This document shows positions 26,136-35,970 of a stretch of DNA of 64,000 nt, piece after piece (the stretch's first letter is position 1; each line of letters opens with the position of its first letter). The notes under the pieces are model-generated. The model was not told the origin of the DNA. It did no database searches and saw only the letters and a program-made list of their open reading frames with translations. A program made the position numbers and the translations under genes. The stretch lies in assembly GCA_943788815.1 (NCBI GenBank), contig CALSRS010000001.1:248001-312000 (forward strand). Direction: 5' to 3'. The stretch is from an uncultured Gammaproteobacteria bacterium (GTDB lineage: Bacteria; Pseudomonadota; Gammaproteobacteria; Eutrophobiales; Eutrophobiaceae).

Positions 26136-29051
26136 ATGGAGGCGGAAAAATCAGTGGTTACACAAACGGTATCTGATAAAGAAAAATCAAAAGTTGCACA
26201 AATAACAGAAACTATTAATTCTAATACAACACAAACAGAATTTAATGTTTATCAACCTGGTGAATTTAAAGTCATCAGGCGTAATGGAAAAGTCACTGCA
26301 TTTGATCCAAGTAAGGTGGGCGTTGCACTCACCAAGGCATTCCTCAGTGTAGAGGGCGGGACTGCAGCAGCTTCCAATCGTATTCATGAAATCGTCAATG
26401 ATCTGACCAAGCAGGTGATACATGGTGTCACCCGGAATATGAATACAGGTGGTACTGTTCATATCGAAGATATTCAGGATTATGTCGAACTGGCATTAAT
26501 GCGTGCCGGAGAGCAGAAAATTGCGCATGCTTACGTCATTTACAGGGAAGACCGTGCTAGAGAGAGGGCAGAAAAAGCCAAGGAAAATCAACAAGATCTG
26601 ACAAAAAATAAAGAGCCAATTAACGTCACCCGAGAAGATGGCAGCCTCGTTCAACTGAACATGAATCGACTCATGGCCATCATTAATGAGGCTTGTAGCG
26701 GCCTTGAATATGTAGAAGGCCACCTCATTATCGATGACGCATATCGTAATCTGTTTGATGGTGTTAAGGAGACAGATGTCAACCATGCTCTGGTGATGAG
26801 TGCCAGAACATTGATTGAAAAAGAACCCAACTATACCTATGTTGCAGCCCGCTTACTTCTGGATCATTTACGTCAAGAAGCACTAAGTTATATTGAAGAA
26901 ACCTTTGCCGGCGCAACTCAGGCAGAGATGAGCGAACGTTATCCCCTGTACTTTAATAAATATATCAACCGTGGGGCCGAGCTGGGATTAATAGATAACG
27001 AACTGTGTAAATATGATCTAAATAAGCTAGGAAAAGCACTAAAACCCGAAAGAGATCAACAATTTACCTACCTTGGGTTGCAGACCCTATATGACCGGTA
27101 TTTTATTCATACTGACGAAAGTATTCGCTTTGAGTTACCCCAGGCATTTTTCATGCGTGTCGCGATGGGGCTGGCAATTAACGAACTGGACCGTGAAGCA
27201 CGTGCCATTGAATTTTATGAGTTGTTATCATCATTTGATTTTATGAGCTCAACACCAACGCTGTTTAATTCAGGGACACGTCGTCCACAACTCTCCAGCT
27301 GTTATTTAACTACCGTACCAGACGATCTCGACGGTATCTTCAGTGCTATCAAGGATGATGCCCTGCTCTCCAAATATGCTGGTGGACTGGGTAACGACTG
27401 GACACGTGTCAGATCCATGGGCTCACACATCAAAGGTACAAATGGAAAATCCCAAGGGGTCGTCCCCTTTCTTAAGGTTGCCAATGATACCGCTGTCGCT
27501 GTCAACCAGGGTGGAAAACGCAAGGGCGCTATGTGTGCCTACCTTGAAACCTGGCACCTTGATATTGAAGAATTTTTAGAACTACGCAAAAACACCGGCG
27601 ACGATCGACGTCGTACCCATGATATGAATACTGCAAACTGGATACCGGACCTGTTTATGAAGCGGGTATGTGAGGAAGGTGGCTGGACCTTGTTTTCACC
27701 CGATGACACTCCAGACTTGCACGACCTTTCCGGTAAAGCGTTTGAAGCCCGCTATGAAGAATATGAACTCATGGCTGCAGAAGGCAAGATCAAAAACCAC
27801 AAAGTGATGAAGGCCTTGGATTTGTGGCGAAAAATGTTGACCATGTTGTATGAAACTGGACATCCCTGGTTCACGTTTAAAGACCCCTGCAATCTACGTT
27901 CACCTCAACAACATTTCGGTGTGGTCCATTCTTCAAATCTGTGTACCGAAATTACACTGAATACCTCTGATGAGGAAATTGCAGTATGTAATCTGGGGTC
28001 TGTCAACCTGGCACAACACGTTGATAAAAATGGTCTGAACATGAAAAAGCTGGAAAAGACTATTAACACAGCTATGCGCATGTTGGATAACGTCATTGAT
28101 TATAATTATTACAGTGTTCCCCAGGCTCGTCGATCAAACTTAAGACATCGTCCAGTGGGCATGGGCATTATGGGATTCCAGGATGCATTGTATAAGTTAC
28201 GCACCCCATATGCTTCAGAACAGGCAGTGCAGTTTGCAGATACGAGTATGGAAGCCGTTAGTTATTATGCAATACAGGCATCCGTAAACCTTGCTGAAGA
28301 GCGTGGGCCCTACTCTACCTATGAAGGGTCATTATGGAGTCAGGGGATATTCCCTCTTGATTCATTAGCCATACTCAAAGAGAACCGAGATGGTTATCTT
28401 GAAACTAATACGGATCAGACCCTTGAATGGGACAAGTTAAGAAAGCGACTCAAATCAATCGGAATACGAAATTCCAATTGTATGGCCATCGCCCCGACCG
28501 CAACAATTTCCAATATTTGTGGTGTTAGCCAGTCGATTGAACCCACCTACCAAAACCTGTTTGTTAAATCCAATCTGTCTGGGGAATTTACCATCGTCAA
28601 TCCCTACCTGATCAGAGATTTGAAAGAGCATGGTATCTGGGACGAAGTAATGGTTAATGACCTTAAGTACTATGACGGAAGCGTACAGCCCATAGACAGG
28701 ATCCCCGATGAGCTGAAAGCTCTCTATGCCTCTGCCTTTGAAGTTGATCCCCGCTGGCTGGTCGAAGCCGGAGCAAGGCGACAAAAATGGATCGACCAGG
28801 CCCAGTCATTAAATCTTTACATGTCTGAGCCAGACGGCAAGAAGATGGACAACCTCTACAAACTTGCGTGGATACGCGGTCTAAAAACAACCTACTACCT
28901 GCGCAGTATGGGGGCGACTCATGTTGAAAAGAGCACCTTGTCAGGTGGACGTGAAAACAAACTGGCTTCCGTAAATAGAGATCATGTCGATGAAACTCAG
29001 GCTCAGAAAGCATGTGCTATCGATGATCCTGAATGCGAAGCATGCCAATAA
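26136..29051 (+). CDS. nrdA: Ribonucleoside-diphosphate reductase alpha subunit, class Ia
   Basis: NrdA reduces ribonucleotides to deoxyribonucleotides with the NrdB radical. The 971-residue protein has two ATP-cones, at about residues 45-145 (FKVIRRNGKVTAFDPSKVGVAL) and 165-260 (NVTREDGSLVQLNMNRL), as in pseudomonads; E. coli NrdA has one. The catalytic barrel shows SSCYLTTVPDD, NLCTEITL and IAVCNLGSVNLA, and the tail ends with the redox pair CEAC. The ATG at 26136 is preferred to the TTG at 26133. The gene is followed 34 bp later by nrdB. Confidence 0.97.
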   Translation: MEAEKSVVTQTVSDKEKSKVAQITETINSNTTQTEFNVYQPGEFKVIRRNGKVTAFDPSKVGVALTKAFLSVEGGTAAASNRIHEIVNDLTKQVIHGVTRNMNTGGTVHIEDIQDYVELALMRAGEQKIAHAYVIYREDRARERAEKAKENQQDLTKNKEPINVTREDGSLVQLNMNRLMAIINEACSGLEYVEGHLIIDDAYRNLFDGVKETDVNHALVMSARTLIEKEPNYTYVAARLLLDHLRQEALSYIEETFAGATQAEMSERYPLYFNKYINRGAELGLIDNELCKYDLNKLGKALKPERDQQFTYLGLQTLYDRYFIHTDESIRFELPQAFFMRVAMGLAINELDREARAIEFYELLSSFDFMSSTPTLFNSGTRRPQLSSCYLTTVPDDLDGIFSAIKDDALLSKYAGGLGNDWTRVRSMGSHIKGTNGKSQGVVPFLKVANDTAVAVNQGGKRKGAMCAYLETWHLDIEEFLELRKNTGDDRRRTHDMNTANWIPDLFMKRVCEEGGWTLFSPDDTPDLHDLSGKAFEARYEEYELMAAEGKIKNHKVMKALDLWRKMLTMLYETGHPWFTFKDPCNLRSPQQHFGVVHSSNLCTEITLNTSDEEIAVCNLGSVNLAQHVDKNGLNMKKLEKTINTAMRMLDNVIDYNYYSVPQARRSNLRHRPVGMGIMGFQDALYKLRTPYASEQAVQFADTSMEAVSYYAIQASVNLAEERGPYSTYEGSLWSQGIFPLDSLAILKENRDGYLETNTDQTLEWDKLRKRLKSIGIRNSNCMAIAPTATISNICGVSQSIEPTYQNLFVKSNLSGEFTIVNPYLIRDLKEHGIWDEVMVNDLKYYDGSVQPIDRIPDELKALYASAFEVDPRWLVEAGARRQKWIDQAQSLNLYMSEPDGKKMDNLYKLAWIRGLKTTYYLRSMGATHVEKSTLSGGRENKLASVNRDHVDETQAQKACAIDDPECEACQ

Positions 29052-29085
29052 ACAGTAACCATATTAAAGATGTGAGGAATAGATA

Positions 29086-30339
29086 ATGTTAACAAACTGG
29101 AATGACCCACTGGCGAATCTCCGTCAAAATCCCAAGACAACAGCTCAAGCTTCTGCGGTCGACATAGACCTGGAATCACAAAAGCTATCCAACAGTCATT
29201 CCACCACCCCAGACTATGTCCCGACAGTATCACCAGGTGTGGATGCAGCTAAGGTTCAAAACCTGTCTCAGGATGAAGATTTACTTCAAGGTGCAACTGG
29301 CCTGGAAGAAGTTGAATTTGGGGCAGCGCGTATCAGCGTCGATGATAAACAGATGATTAATTGCCGAGCTGATTTAAACCAGTTGGTCCCTTTTAAATAT
29401 AAATGGGCCTGGCAAAAATATCTTGATGCCTGTGCAAATCATTGGATGCCACAGGAAGTAAATATGAACGCTGACATCGCATTATGGAAAAATCCTGAAG
29501 GACTCACAGACGATGAACGCCTCGTAATTAAACGTAACCTTGGATTTTTTGCCTCAGCAGATTCGCTGGTAGCGAACAATCTAGTATTAGCCGTATATAG
29601 ACACATTACCAATCCTGAATGCCGTCAATACCTGCTACGCCAGGCATTTGAAGAGGCATTACACACCCATGCCTATCAGTATTGTGTAGAGTCCCTGGGA
29701 CTAGACGAAGCAGAAGTATTTAATATGTATCGGGAAGTTCCTGCCATCCATGATAAAGCAGCCTGGGCCATGAAATTCACCCAAAGTTTAGGAGACAAGA
29801 ATTTTAGTACCGGGACACCAGAAGATGACCAACGACTGCTAAGGGACCTGATCGCATTCTATATCATCTTTGAAGGGATCTTTTTCTATGTAGGGTTTGT
29901 GCAGGTCCTCTCAATGGGAAGGCGCAACAAGATGACAGGTTGCGCCGAGCAGTTTCAGTATATTTTGCGAGACGAGTCCATGCACATGAACTTTGGCATT
30001 GATGTGATTAACCAGATCAAGATTGAAAATCAACATCTTTGGACAACAGATTTTAAAAAAGAAATTACCGATATTATCCGTGAGTCCGTAGAACTGGAAA
30101 CACGTTACGCCCATGACACTATGCCTCGAGGGGTGCTTGGATTAAATGCAAAAATGTTTGAAGAATATCTTCAATACATTGCCAATCGCCGTTGTGCTCA
30201 GATTGGCCTTAGTGAGCAATACCCAGGTGCCACTAATCCATTTCCATGGATGAGTGAAATCATGGATCTTCAAAAAGAGAAAAATTTTTTTGAGACTCGG
30301 GTAACAGAATATCAAACAGGTGGATCCTTAAGCTGGTAA
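29086..30339 (+). CDS. nrdB: Ribonucleoside-diphosphate reductase beta subunit
   Basis: NrdB provides the diiron-tyrosyl radical needed by NrdA. The 417-residue protein shows the ferritin-like ligands in [15 protein letters not shown] and [14 protein letters not shown], with an N-terminal extension of about 80 residues before the core, as in the pseudomonad type. The C-terminal tail, which docks on NrdA, is present ([11 protein letters not shown]). A GAGGAAT ribosome-binding site precedes the ATG. It is the last gene of the nrdAB operon. Confidence 0.97.
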   Translation: MLTNWNDPLANLRQNPKTTAQASAVDIDLESQKLSNSHSTTPDYVPTVSPGVDAAKVQNLSQDEDLLQGATGLEEVEFGAARISVDDKQMINCRADLNQLVPFKYKWAWQKYLDACANHWMPQEVNMNADIALWKNPEGLTDDERLVIKRNLGFFASADSLVANNLVLAVYRHITNPECRQYLLRQAFEEALHTHAYQYCVESLGLDEAEVFNMYREVPAIHDKAAWAMKFTQSLGDKNFSTGTPEDDQRLLRDLIAFYIIFEGIFFYVGFVQVLSMGRRNKMTGCAEQFQYILRDESMHMNFGIDVINQIKIENQHLWTTDFKKEITDIIRESVELETRYAHDTMPRGVLGLNAKMFEEYLQYIANRRCAQIGLSEQYPGATNPFPWMSEIMDLQKEKNFFETRVTEYQTGGSLSW

Positions 30340-31213
30340 GCACCTGAAGATTTACCGTGACCGCCTAAAGGCGGTGAGCCGAGATGGAACTTGGCTATTG
30401 CCTGGTATCTCCAACCTCTTCCGGATACCAGGCCTTGTTATTCTCGAAGCAGTGCAATAGCGCTGCTTCCATGTCAAAAAAAACCCCAACAGAGCTGGGG
30501 TATGTGTCGTTGTTTGGTTGGTTAATGTTACTAAACCCAACCTAAATCCAGGTTTGTCATTATAATTATAATCCTGGTATGAAAGATCCTTCGGACTAAC
30601 CGAAAGACCTATCATCTTGCAAGTACAGCATAGTGTTGATAAATGCTAAAACGTATAGCCAATCACAACTGCTTGCTTTGTCACCTTAGAAATTGATTAT
30701 ATTTTTTGCGACGCAGCAAAGGGTGAGGTATTACCGTAACCGTCCTGACTATCTCAACCTCGTGCTTGAAATGTACGTGAAATTATCATCATTGTCTAAG
30801 ACCAATATATAAACTGTATAACTCATTGAATATTAGATAATTTATCAAATATACTATACTTAAGAACTTGAGTTTTTATGTGTAATTACGTTGCGTTAAT
30901 GCAACAAATGTGTGGGGTTAGTAGACAGTCGCAGTCATAAGCAACAAGTCCATAATCAAGTCGATGCTTTCAATTATCATTGATAGTCCAAGATAATTTT
31001 GGACTTGAATCTGACTTATTAGCTATATAATTTTCTATGAGGATGAATCTAGCCACACATTAATGACTGACATATAATGCTTTAAAATAACATGGATAAA
31101 TTAATAGAAAATATCAGGACGATCCATGTCCTTGATCATATTTACTAAATATCATAAATCATCAACTACAATGTCACTTCAAAGCAGCGTAGTGAAATGT
31201 TAAGGAGAATAAC
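30340..31213. other. Structured gene-free region between nrdB and fdxA
   Basis: This 874-bp stretch has no convincing gene. Its left part holds consecutive hairpins: CCGCC/GGCGG (30361-30374), a 10-bp perfect stem GCCTGGTATC/GATACCAGGC (30400-30433), GAAGCAG/CTGCTTC (30445-30469), and a minus-strand terminator (30476-30501). Upstream of that terminator, minus strand, is more structure (CTTTCGG/CCGAAGG and CCAGG/CCTGG near 30550-30607) and a TATAAT at 30701-30696. The right part (30780-31200) is very AT-rich; AGTCCAA/TTGGACT near 30985-31005 is the only clear stem. Confidence 0.6.
30476..30501 (-). terminator. Intrinsic terminator on the minus strand
   Basis: On the minus strand CCCCA (30500-30496) pairs with TGGGG (30488-30484) and is followed by T8 (30483-30476). 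No minus-strand protein gene lies upstream before the plus-strand fdxA, which implies a short noncoding transcript. Confidence 0.75.
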
Positions 31214-31519
31214 ATGACAACAGTCGTTACCGAGAACTGCCAGAAATGTCGATTTACAGATTGCGTTGCTGTCTGCCCGGTTGAATGCTTTCATTATGAT
31301 GATGATATGTTATATATCGATCCCGATGTCTGCATTGATTGCAGTGCGTGTATACCTGAATGCCCAGTACAGGCTATTTTTGAAGAAGATGATCTAGCAG
31401 AAGATCAAAAAAAATGGATTGAAATTAATGCCTCTCGCGCTCCTGACCTGCCAGTATGTTCTGAACCCATAGATCCATTACCGGGTGCAGAAGAAAGAAA
31501 GTCTGAACTGGGTTTTTAA
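31214..31519 (+). CDS. fdxA: 7Fe ferredoxin (3Fe-4S plus 4Fe-4S)
   Basis: This 101-residue ferredoxin matches the FdxA/Azotobacter FdI-like family. The N-terminal cluster residues are in CQKCRFTDCVAVCPVECF and the second set in CIDCSACIPECPVQA, with the acidic C-terminal extension typical of FdxA. It is a small soluble electron carrier. An AAGGAGA site precedes the ATG. The adjacent FprA-like reductase, about 50 bp downstream, is the likely partner. Confidence 0.93.
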   Translation: MTTVVTENCQKCRFTDCVAVCPVECFHYDDDMLYIDPDVCIDCSACIPECPVQAIFEEDDLAEDQKKWIEINASRAPDLPVCSEPIDPLPGAEERKSELGF

Positions 31520-31571
31520 TCAGTTCACTATTCTTAGAACATACTAAAATAGCATCATTCCTTAGTAAGAT

Positions 31572-32954
31572 ATGAGTAAACCAGGAAGTGAGGGAAACCC
31601 ACTCAAAGTCGCCATTGTCGGCAGTGGTCCTAGCGGATTTTACGCAGCAGAAGCTCTTTTAAAATCCGAACTTAATACCCAAATTGATATGTACGAGCGT
31701 CTACCGGTCCCATATGGACTGGTTAGAAGTGGTGTTGCGCCTGATCATCCAAAGTTAAAACAGGCTATAAACGTATACGCCAAAATTGCTGAATCTCCTG
31801 CTTATCGTTTTTTTGGAAATGTCACTATAGGAAAAGACATACAGGTTGATGATTTAAAAAAACTATATCATTCGATTATATTTACCTGCGGCGCAGAATC
31901 TGACAGGCGTCTTGGTATCCCCGGAGAAGACCTCAGAGGAAGTTATACTGCAACAGAATTTGTTGGATGGTATAACGGTCATCCAGATTTCCGTGATAGA
32001 GATTTTGATCTGTCTCATGATACGGCCATAATATTTGGACAAGGAAATGTTGCCGCAGATGTGAGTCGAATACTTGCTAAAACTCGAGATGAACTCAAAC
32101 ATACTGATATCGCTGAACATGCCCTGGATGCACTGGACAAAAGTAACATTAAACATATCTATGTTATAGGCCGACGTGGTCCAGCGCAGGCAAAATTTAC
32201 ATCCAAAGAACTGAAAGAATTTGGTGAACTTGAAGATAGCGATCCAATCCTTGTTGGGGATGAACTGATACTTAATTCTGAAAGTGAAACGGAACTAGAA
32301 GATAAATCAAATGCTGGGAACAAAAAAGTCTATGACCTGTTTCAGGGCTTTTCACAGCAAAATCCATCCGATAATAAGCAAAGACGGGTATATTTCACCT
32401 TCCTGAAAAGTCCAGTTGAGATCCTCGGGGAAGATTGTGTGGAATCTGTGAAATTGGAAAAAAATGCCTTGTCTGGTGATGCCTTTATGCAGTCTGCCAA
32501 GGGGACAGGAGAATACTCAGAGATTAAAACTGGTATTGTATTTCGCAGCATAGGCTATAAAGGTATAGCCATACCAGGCGTCCCTTTTGATGAAAAACGA
32601 GGTATTATTCCCAACGCCGAGGGAAGAGTAACAGATGATAATGGCTCCGCAGTACCAGGACTATATGTTGCTGGATGGATTAAACGTGGTCCTTCAGGAA
32701 TTATCGGTACCAATCGTGCGGATAGTGTTGCAACAGTCAAAGCCCTGATTGATGACCTGGATTTGCAAAATGATAGCAATGACATGCCAGGCGAAGAGGC
32801 TGCGATAAATTTACTCAATAATAACAATGTTAATTTTGTTAGTTTTTCAGACTGGAAAAAGATTGATGATAAGGAAATTTCCCGTGGTGAACCCAAGGGG
32901 AAACCACGCGAAAAATATACCTACATTCAGGAAATGCTGGACGTATTAAAATAA
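31572..32954 (+). CDS. Ferredoxin-NADP+ reductase, adrenodoxin reductase type (FprA-like)
   Basis: This 460-residue flavoprotein matches adrenodoxin reductase and mycobacterial FprA. The FAD motif is AIVGSGPSGFYAAEAL (about 14-29), followed by the diagnostic LPVPYGLVRSGVAPDH; the NADP motif is IIFGQGNVAADVSRIL, and near the C-terminus GLYVAGWIKRGPSGIIGTN is typical. It transfers electrons between NADPH and ferredoxin. It follows fdxA, giving a two-gene redox module, and is convergent with waaA (5-bp gap). Confidence 0.92.
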   Translation: MSKPGSEGNPLKVAIVGSGPSGFYAAEALLKSELNTQIDMYERLPVPYGLVRSGVAPDHPKLKQAINVYAKIAESPAYRFFGNVTIGKDIQVDDLKKLYHSIIFTCGAESDRRLGIPGEDLRGSYTATEFVGWYNGHPDFRDRDFDLSHDTAIIFGQGNVAADVSRILAKTRDELKHTDIAEHALDALDKSNIKHIYVIGRRGPAQAKFTSKELKEFGELEDSDPILVGDELILNSESETELEDKSNAGNKKVYDLFQGFSQQNPSDNKQRRVYFTFLKSPVEILGEDCVESVKLEKNALSGDAFMQSAKGTGEYSEIKTGIVFRSIGYKGIAIPGVPFDEKRGIIPNAEGRVTDDNGSAVPGLYVAGWIKRGPSGIIGTNRADSVATVKALIDDLDLQNDSNDMPGEEAAINLLNNNNVNFVSFSDWKKIDDKEISRGEPKGKPREKYTYIQEMLDVLK

Positions 32955-32959
32955 AGAAA

Positions 32960-34234
32960 TTATTTTTTTGTAGTTTTAATATAGCTATCTAGCAACATCT
33001 TTATATCGTCTACTCCCCCCTGGTTCTCTAACACAACCTGTTTAGCCCGCGCTCCCATTTCTTCACGTGTATTTTTGTCCTTCAACAGGTCTGGTATTAC
33101 TTGAATCAGCTCATTTTCATCCATGACAGTAATGATTGCGTGAGATTCATTAAGTAAACGATATACTTCCCTGAAATTTTCAGTATAAGGACCGGTAATA
33201 ATCGATCGAGATGCTACTGCTGGTTCAAGCATATTATGTCCGCCTACCGGGACTAGAGTCCCTCCCATAAATACTACGTCTGCCTTTGTATATAACTGCG
33301 TTAGAATTCCTATGCTATCTACAATCAACATATTACAATTTTTATGCCTTGAATCCTTATCTGTAAATAAGAATGGATTAAAGCCAGTATTAACAGCCAT
33401 TGAAAATATATCTTTTGCTCTTTCAGGATGACGCGGGACGATAATATAAAAATTATTTTCAAAAGGATTTTCTAATTTACTAAATGCACCTAGGAGCTTT
33501 AATTCTTCATTTGCATGTGTACTGGCAGCCAGTAAAACTGCCCTGCTACCTACAAGCTCAGACAGATACTCATTATAAATATTTTCACCCAAGGATGCTG
33601 CAGCATCGAACTTCAAATTCTTCATTACAGATATTTTATTTGTATCTGTAATTAGCGTTTTAAATTTATCTGCATCATGCTGACTTTGCGCAACAATTCT
33701 TGACACCTTATCCAAAGTAGTTTTGGTCAAACCAGCCACTATTTGATATTGCTTAAAGGATTTATCAGAGATTCTGGCATTTACAATAATTACCGGGACT
33801 GTAATTTGATGACATTTATGATATAAAACAGGCCAAATTTCTGTTTCCATCACGATTAATATCGTTGGTTTAGTCTGCCGCAAAAATCGACTTATTATTA
33901 ACGGATGGTCAACAGGTAAATATCCATGAATCAGTCCTTTCATGTCTATTGCAGATACTGATTGTGCTCCAGTCACAGTAACTGTAGTAATTAATATTTG
34001 ATACTCTGGATAGCTGCTCATCAGATGAGAAATCAATGGCACACTAGCCTGGACCTCGCCAACTGACACAGCGTGTACCCATATTATGGGCTTATGATTT
34101 TTAATTATCGGTATAATCCCAAATGTTTGACTCAGACGATTTCGATACGCTAGATTAGAATTTATCCTTATCAATTGACGGATAAATTCAATCGGTATTA
34201 GTAATGAAATTATTAGTACATATAGGTAATACAC
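32960..34234 (-). CDS. waaA: 3-deoxy-D-manno-octulosonic acid (Kdo) transferase
   Basis: WaaA adds Kdo from CMP-Kdo to lipid IVA during lipopolysaccharide synthesis at the inner membrane. The 424-residue length is normal. Landmarks are IIWVHAVSVGEVQASVPL, TVTGAQSV, ILIVMETEIWPVLYHKC, VIIVNARISDKSF and the late VFMGGTLVPVGGHNMLEPA, with an N-terminal membrane anchor. It starts with GTG. It shows that the organism makes lipid A with Kdo. Confidence 0.95.
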   Translation of the reverse strand: MYYLYVLIISLLIPIEFIRQLIRINSNLAYRNRLSQTFGIIPIIKNHKPIIWVHAVSVGEVQASVPLISHLMSSYPEYQILITTVTVTGAQSVSAIDMKGLIHGYLPVDHPLIISRFLRQTKPTILIVMETEIWPVLYHKCHQITVPVIIVNARISDKSFKQYQIVAGLTKTTLDKVSRIVAQSQHDADKFKTLITDTNKISVMKNLKFDAAASLGENIYNEYLSELVGSRAVLLAASTHANEELKLLGAFSKLENPFENNFYIIVPRHPERAKDIFSMAVNTGFNPFLFTDKDSRHKNCNMLIVDSIGILTQLYTKADVVFMGGTLVPVGGHNMLEPAVASRSIITGPYTENFREVYRLLNESHAIITVMDENELIQVIPDLLKDKNTREEMGARAKQVVLENQGGVDDIKMLLDSYIKTTKK

Positions 34235-34407
34235 GTGAGTAAATTCCAGAATACGTTATTTTCTTCTTGAACCAGCTTATTTCAAATATAATGCAACCAT
34301 ATGTTTTATATAATTTTTATGAGGATTTATTTTCTATCAACTTATTATTAACTGTAATATAATTAATGAATTGAATCTTAACATATACATATTGTCATAG
34401 TTTTATA

Positions 34408-35127
34408 ATGAAAAATTATTTCTTTAAGTTTCTACTACTCGCCCCGTTTTTAATCGGTACGGTTTCTGCCGCTGAGATAGATGAACATATGAACTTCGAT
34501 GCTGTTTATGATGTATACCGAGGTGGTCTCAAAATTGCCAAGATGAAGCGTATCTTAACAATTAATGGCATTGAAAATTCACTTTATTCAGAAACCAAAA
34601 CCACAGGCATAGTATCTCTATTCAGGAAAGATAAAATCATAGAAAAAAGTATTTGGGAATCATCGAACGGGAAATTAGTCCCCAAATTTTATGAGTACCT
34701 AAGAACTGGTTCAAAAAAAGAACGTAATGTCACTGTCGAATTTGACTGGTATAAAAACCAGATTACTAATTCAGTTGATGGTGATTCATGGAAAATGGCT
34801 GCTACAAAAGGCATGCTGGACAAGCTCTTATACCAATTGTCTATTATGATGGATCTTAAACAAGGAAAATCTATCTTAACATACCAGATAGCTGATGGTG
34901 GCAAAGAAAAAAATTACATATTTGAAGTGGTTGGTGAAGAAGAAATAGATACCAAATTAGGAAAGCTAAAAACTTTAAAATTAGTGCGCAAGCGAGAGGA
35001 TAGTGATAGAGAATCAATATTCTGGAGTGCTCCAGAGATGCATTATCTTCCTGTTAAAATTGAAATTACTGAAGACGGTGAAAAAACGGTAGTTATAATA
35101 AATTCATTAAATGGACTAAAGATCTAG
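34408..35127 (+). CDS. DUF3108 exported protein
   Basis: This 239-residue protein has a signal peptide (about 1-21, ending SAAE) and matches DUF3108: the MNFDAVYDVYRGGLKIAKMK opening, the SETKTTGIVSLFRKDKI segment, DKLLYQLSIMMDL and GKLKTLKLVRKRE. Members are periplasmic beta-rich proteins of unknown function. It is convergent with dsbC, one bp between stops. Confidence 0.85.
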   Translation: MKNYFFKFLLLAPFLIGTVSAAEIDEHMNFDAVYDVYRGGLKIAKMKRILTINGIENSLYSETKTTGIVSLFRKDKIIEKSIWESSNGKLVPKFYEYLRTGSKKERNVTVEFDWYKNQITNSVDGDSWKMAATKGMLDKLLYQLSIMMDLKQGKSILTYQIADGGKEKNYIFEVVGEEEIDTKLGKLKTLKLVRKREDSDRESIFWSAPEMHYLPVKIEITEDGEKTVVIINSLNGLKI

Positions 35128-35128
35128 T

Positions 35129-35854
35129 TTATTCTTCATTTAGCATTTCTAATAATTTTTCTGGTGGCATATATCCTGGCAAATATCTTCCTGATTCTGT
35201 AAATATTGCAGGCGTTCCCCGAACACCTAATGCTTGCCCAAGACTGAATTGTTCTACTACCGGATTGGCGCAATCTACATCATCTAACTCCAGACCTATC
35301 ATAGCATCTAATAATGCTTCTTCTCGATTATCAGAACACCAAATTTTTTTCATCATGGTGGCAACTGGTGTATCTAAACCTTGCCTTGGAAATGCCAAAT
35401 ACTTAACTGCTATTCCTTTTTCATTAATATCCTTGATATCACCCTGAAGTCGCTGGCAATACGGACAGGTTACATCTGTAAATACATAAACGGTATGGTC
35501 TGGGTTATCAGGAGAAAAATGAATAAAGTCTTTTTCAGGCACAATATCCAATAAATTTTTTCTGGCTACTGTGCGCTTTTGCTCACTGAGATTCAGCTTT
35601 TTGGGGATATTAATTAAATCACCACGCAATAAATAATTACCATCTTCTGATACGTAAAATACTTCAGCACCTATAAGAACGGTATACATACCAGGAATTT
35701 CAGATTGTTCTACAAGATCAATTTCCATGTCTGGCAAAATCAATAGGATAGACTCTTTGACTTTGTCTATGTTGGTCTGTTCTGCCAAAGAATTTACAGA
35801 TATACAGACAGTGGTTAAAATAATAAATAATTTCAGATACATGTGATTTACCAT
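35129..35854 (-). CDS. dsbC: Thiol:disulfide interchange protein DsbC
   Basis: DsbC is the periplasmic disulfide isomerase. The ATG at 35854 is chosen because AGAGG lies 8 bp before it; the open frame runs further upstream to 35890 without a good site. The protein (241 residues) has a signal peptide, the N-terminal DsbC dimerisation domain (VLIGAEVFYVSEDGNYLLRG) and a thioredoxin-like domain with CPYC in FTDVTCPYCQRL and the RGTPAIFT cis-proline loop. E. coli DsbC has CGYC. DsbD should reduce it. Confidence 0.93.
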   Translation of the reverse strand: MVNHMYLKLFIILTTVCISVNSLAEQTNIDKVKESILLILPDMEIDLVEQSEIPGMYTVLIGAEVFYVSEDGNYLLRGDLINIPKKLNLSEQKRTVARKNLLDIVPEKDFIHFSPDNPDHTVYVFTDVTCPYCQRLQGDIKDINEKGIAVKYLAFPRQGLDTPVATMMKKIWCSDNREEALLDAMIGLELDDVDCANPVVEQFSLGQALGVRGTPAIFTESGRYLPGYMPPEKLLEMLNEE

Positions 35855-35970
35855 CAAGTTTGCCTCTGCTAAATATAAGTATATAAACAAGTAAAAGACT
35901 AAGGTATCTTATCAGACTTTCACGAGGGTTAAATGTTCCAAAATAATTTCATCATTATACACTGACCATT

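Noticed and set aside
30352-30615. Minus-strand open frame of 87 codons in the nrdB-fdxA gap
   Set aside because: It runs through two hairpins and the terminator, has no ribosome-binding site and shows no family pattern, so it is treated as chance within structured DNA.
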